A stretch of 7,464 nt of DNA from Hyphomicrobiales bacterium (GTDB taxonomy: Bacteria; Pseudomonadota; Alphaproteobacteria; Rhizobiales; UBA4765). The notes below the pieces were generated by a model. That model saw only the letters and a program-made list of their open reading frames with translations. It did not search any database and was not told the DNA's origin. The position numbers were made by a program, and so were the translations under genes. This document shows positions 5,550 through 7,464 of the stretch, one piece after another (position 1 is the first letter of the stretch; every line of letters begins with the position of its first letter). Where the stretch lies: NCBI GenBank assembly GCA_027487195.1, contig JAIYEB010000048.1, forward strand, positions 1 to 7,464. The letters are read 5' to 3'.

Positions 5550-6122
5550 TCAGGTGCGGTTTGGTCGCATGGAGCGCATGGCCTCGACAAAGACGTCAAG
5601 TTCGGCGCGGCTGATCCGCCCATCTGTGTCGCGATCAAGAAGACGCATGAGCGGAGCCGGGTCAGCGGCGAGTTGCTGGCGGGTAACGCGGCCGCTGCCG
5701 GTCGTGTCCTGACGCGACAGCCACATCAAGACGCCACGGCCCTGGCCGCCACCACCCCATCCGCCAAACCCGTCGCCGAAGGATGTGCGCATGGCATCCC
5801 GCCAGCGTGCGACATTGGCTTCAGCTTCCTGCCGCGTGATGACGCCATCATTGTCGGCGTCCAGCGCCTGAACAAACCGCCAGCGCATGTTGGTCAGTTC
5901 GTCGCGGTCAATGAATCCATCGCCGTTGGCGTCAACAAGGGCAAACATGCGCGCGGGGTCGCGCATCATCCCGGCACCAGCGCGTCCGCCCCAGCCACCA
6001 CCGCCCCAGGAGCTCTGCATTGCGTGGCCACCTGGCCCGGTATGCTGGGCCACGGCGACACCTGTGAGTGTTGCAATTCCAATGGCCGCAGCGACTGCGC
6101 CACCGATCCAGAATGCTTTCAT
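5550..6122 (-). CDS. Exported EF-hand calcium-binding protein with Gly/Trp-rich segments
   Basis: A 190-residue protein with an N-terminal signal sequence (residues 1-25, hydrophobic core AVAAAIGIATL, likely cleavage after AVA before Q26). Four EF-hand loops are visible: DANGDGFIDRDE (64-75) and DADNDGVITRQE (88-99) are canonical, DTTGSGRVTRQQ (139-150) is degenerate with Gln instead of Glu at the last position, and DRDTDGRISRAE (163-174) is canonical. Gly/Trp-rich linkers precede the first pair (39-51) and separate the two pairs (117-130). It should bind about three Ca2+ in the periplasm or outside the cell. A longer frame to 6191 exists, but the ATG at 6122 begins a clear signal peptide and has GGAG 8 nt upstream. 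It leads the operon with the sigma factor, and may act as an extra sensor or as a target of the sigma response; which one is inferred. Confidence 0.87.
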   Translation of the reverse strand: MKAFWIGGAVAAAIGIATLTGVAVAQHTGPGGHAMQSSWGGGGWGGRAGAGMMRDPARMFALVDANGDGFIDRDELTNMRWRFVQALDADNDGVITRQEAEANVARWRDAMRTSFGDGFGGWGGGGQGRGVLMWLSRQDTTGSGRVTRQQLAADPAPLMRLLDRDTDGRISRAELDVFVEAMRSMRPNRT

Positions 6123-6206
6123 GGTCTTCACTCCGTTGTGTGCGGGCCAATTCGTGGCCTCGTACACATTAAACGCAGTGCGGCGGTACACCCGACGGTG
6201 AAATGC
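6123..6206 (-). promoter_or_regulatory. Candidate promoter region of the EF-hand/sigma operon
   Basis: This is the 84-bp gap between the aminotransferase stop and the EF-hand start. It contains GGAG (6134-6131), the EF-hand ribosome binding site. On the minus strand it also has a TTTAAT -10-like hexamer and two copies of GTGTAC (6191-6186 and 6167-6162), 24 bp apart. I see no -35 TTGACA, no GGAAC-type ECF -35, and no hairpin with a T run for the aminotransferase, so read-through from that gene is possible. Confidence 0.35.
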
Positions 6207-7415
6207 CTACGACCTGAGATTTCCGCAAAAGCGCTGGATCCGACGGCAGGCCTCTTCCAGCGCCTCGTTCGAGGTGGCGTAGGAAATCCGGAAGTGCGGT
6301 GACAATCCAAAGGCCACGCCCTGGACAACCGCAACGCCTTCGCTTTCCAGGAGCTGCTCGGTGAACACGCTGTCATTCTCGATCACGACACCGGATGGCG
6401 TTGTCTTGCCAATGCAGCCCGCAATCGAGGGATAGACGTAGAACGCGCCCTCGGGGGTTGGGCAGGAAATGCCTTTCGCCTGATTGAGCATCGAAACAAC
6501 CAGGTCCCGGCGCTCGCGAAACAGCTTCGCGTTGGAGGGGATGAAGTCCTGTGTCCCATTCAGCGCCTCAACAGCGGCATACTGGGCAATCGAACAGGGA
6601 TTGGAGGTCGACTGGCTCTGCAGCGTCGACATGGCCTTGATGAGCTTCTCCGGGCCCGCCGCGTACCCGATGCGCCAGCCCGTCATGGCGTAGGCCTTCG
6701 ACACGCCGTTCATGGTCAGCGTGCGGTCATAGAGCTTCGGCTCAACCTCGACAGGCGTCACGAACTTGTAGTCGTCGGCATACCAGAGATGCTCGTACAT
6801 ATCGTCCGTCAGGACCCATACGTGGGGATGGCGCAACAGCGCGTCCGTCAAGGGCTTCATTTCGGCCGCAGAATAGGCGGCGCCTGAAGGGTTTGAGGGG
6901 GAGTTCAGGATCAACCACTTGGTCTTCGGCGTGATGGCCGCTTCAAGTTGATCAGCCGTGATCTTGAAACCGTTGGCCATCTTGCCTTCGATGAAGACCG
7001 GCTTGCCGCCGCCGAGCATCACAATATCAGGGTAGGAAACCCAGTAGGGGGCTGGGATGATCACCTCATCGCCCGGGTTCAGGGTTGCGAGCAGCGCGTT
7101 GTAGAGCACCTGCTTGCCGCCGGTGCCGACCGAGACCTGACTTGGCTTGTAGTCGAGGCCGTTCTCCCGCTTGAACTTTGCCGCGATGGCTGCCTTCAGC
7201 TCCGGAATCCCGTCAACAGCGGTGTACTTGGTCTGGCCGGCTTCAATCGCCTTGATGCCTGCGGCCTTGATGTTGGCCGGCGTATCGAAGTCCGGTTCGC
7301 CGGCACCAAGCCCGATCACATCCCGGCCGGCAGCCTTAAGCTCACGCGCCTTTGTGGTGACTGCAATGGTTGGCGAGGGTTGGACGCGGTTAAGCGAGTC
7401 GGCGATGAAACCCAT
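6207..7415 (-). CDS. aatA: Class I-beta aspartate aminotransferase (pyridoxal phosphate-dependent)
   Basis: A 402-residue cytoplasmic PLP enzyme exchanging the amino group between aspartate and 2-oxoglutarate. Visible landmarks are GLGAGEPDFDTP (35-46), YTAVDGIPELK (64-74), the cofactor-binding GTGGKQ (97-102), PAPYWVSYPD (121-130, W125 stacking on PLP), NSPSNPSG (171-178), TDDMYEHL (203-210, D204 and Y207), SKAYAMTGWRIGY with the Schiff-base lysine K240, and FRISYA with R376 binding the substrate carboxylate. Length and motifs match the I-beta group found in alphaproteobacteria and thermophiles, not E. coli AspC. Some members of that group also transaminate prephenate to arogenate, so a dual role in tyrosine/phenylalanine synthesis is possible but not decided here. 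The start is supported by AAGGGA 8 nt upstream. It is complete and all key residues are present. Confidence 0.94.
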   Translation of the reverse strand: MGFIADSLNRVQPSPTIAVTTKARELKAAGRDVIGLGAGEPDFDTPANIKAAGIKAIEAGQTKYTAVDGIPELKAAIAAKFKRENGLDYKPSQVSVGTGGKQVLYNALLATLNPGDEVIIPAPYWVSYPDIVMLGGGKPVFIEGKMANGFKITADQLEAAITPKTKWLILNSPSNPSGAAYSAAEMKPLTDALLRHPHVWVLTDDMYEHLWYADDYKFVTPVEVEPKLYDRTLTMNGVSKAYAMTGWRIGYAAGPEKLIKAMSTLQSQSTSNPCSIAQYAAVEALNGTQDFIPSNAKLFRERRDLVVSMLNQAKGISCPTPEGAFYVYPSIAGCIGKTTPSGVVIENDSVFTEQLLESEGVAVVQGVAFGLSPHFRISYATSNEALEEACRRIQRFCGNLRS

Positions 7416-7423
7416 GATGATGT

Positions 7424-7429
7424 TCCCTT
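7424..7429 (-). promoter_or_regulatory. Ribosome binding site of the aminotransferase
   Basis: AAGGGA on the minus strand, 8 nt before the ATG at 7415. The rest of the 5' flank (7430-7464) shows no convincing -10/-35 pair before the window ends. Confidence 0.65.
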
Positions 7430-7464
7430 GTTGACGCGCGGGGTTTAGGCCCGTGCGGGATTGG

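Noticed and set aside
6123..6191. N-terminal extension of the EF-hand protein to 6191
   Set aside because: The extension would put polar residues before a clear signal peptide, while the ATG at 6122 has a well-placed GGAG.

Overview
The window looks like chromosomal DNA from a GC-rich alphaproteobacterium, probably of the Hyphomicrobiales (Rhizobiales) type. I infer this from base composition, codon use, and the style of the class I-beta aspartate aminotransferase and the ECF sigma operon; no 16S or other marker gene is present. I see no mobile element, tRNA, rRNA or CRISPR array. Eight of the nine genes lie on the minus strand and the packing is tight.

Left part (1-3870): an M20-family amidohydrolase on the plus strand runs tail to tail, with only 5 bp between stops, into a three-gene minus-strand operon. 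In transcription order that operon is a RidA-family protein, a creatininase-family metal amidohydrolase, and an FAD-binding (PCMH/GlcD-type) oxidoreductase. The set suggests catabolism of a small nitrogen compound with amide and C-N oxidation steps. The RidA protein lacks the usual substrate-binding arginine, and the creatininase has HGG where true creatininase has HYE, so the obvious textbook substrates are unlikely. A perfect 8-bp inverted repeat abuts the ridA-like start codon and encloses a -10-like hexamer; a second, 9-bp hairpin lies just inside the gene.

Middle part (4053-6122): four minus-strand genes form one coupled operon. In order they encode an exported EF-hand protein, an ECF sigma factor, a small single-span membrane protein that is a likely anti-sigma factor, and a membrane-anchored periplasmic helical protein of the heavy-metal-sensor (CnrX/Spy/CpxP-like) class. 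The layout resembles the CnrYXH signalling system with a calcium-binding protein added. However, the sensor has no histidine in its helical core and the whole four-protein set has no cysteine, which argues against both Ni/Co sensing through the CnrX ligand set and thiol-redox sensing. This is the most interesting region of the window.

Right part (6207-7464): a complete aspartate/prephenate-type aminotransferase on the minus strand, 84 bp upstream of the EF-hand gene, with no clear terminator between them. The last 49 bases hold its ribosome binding site and 5' flank.
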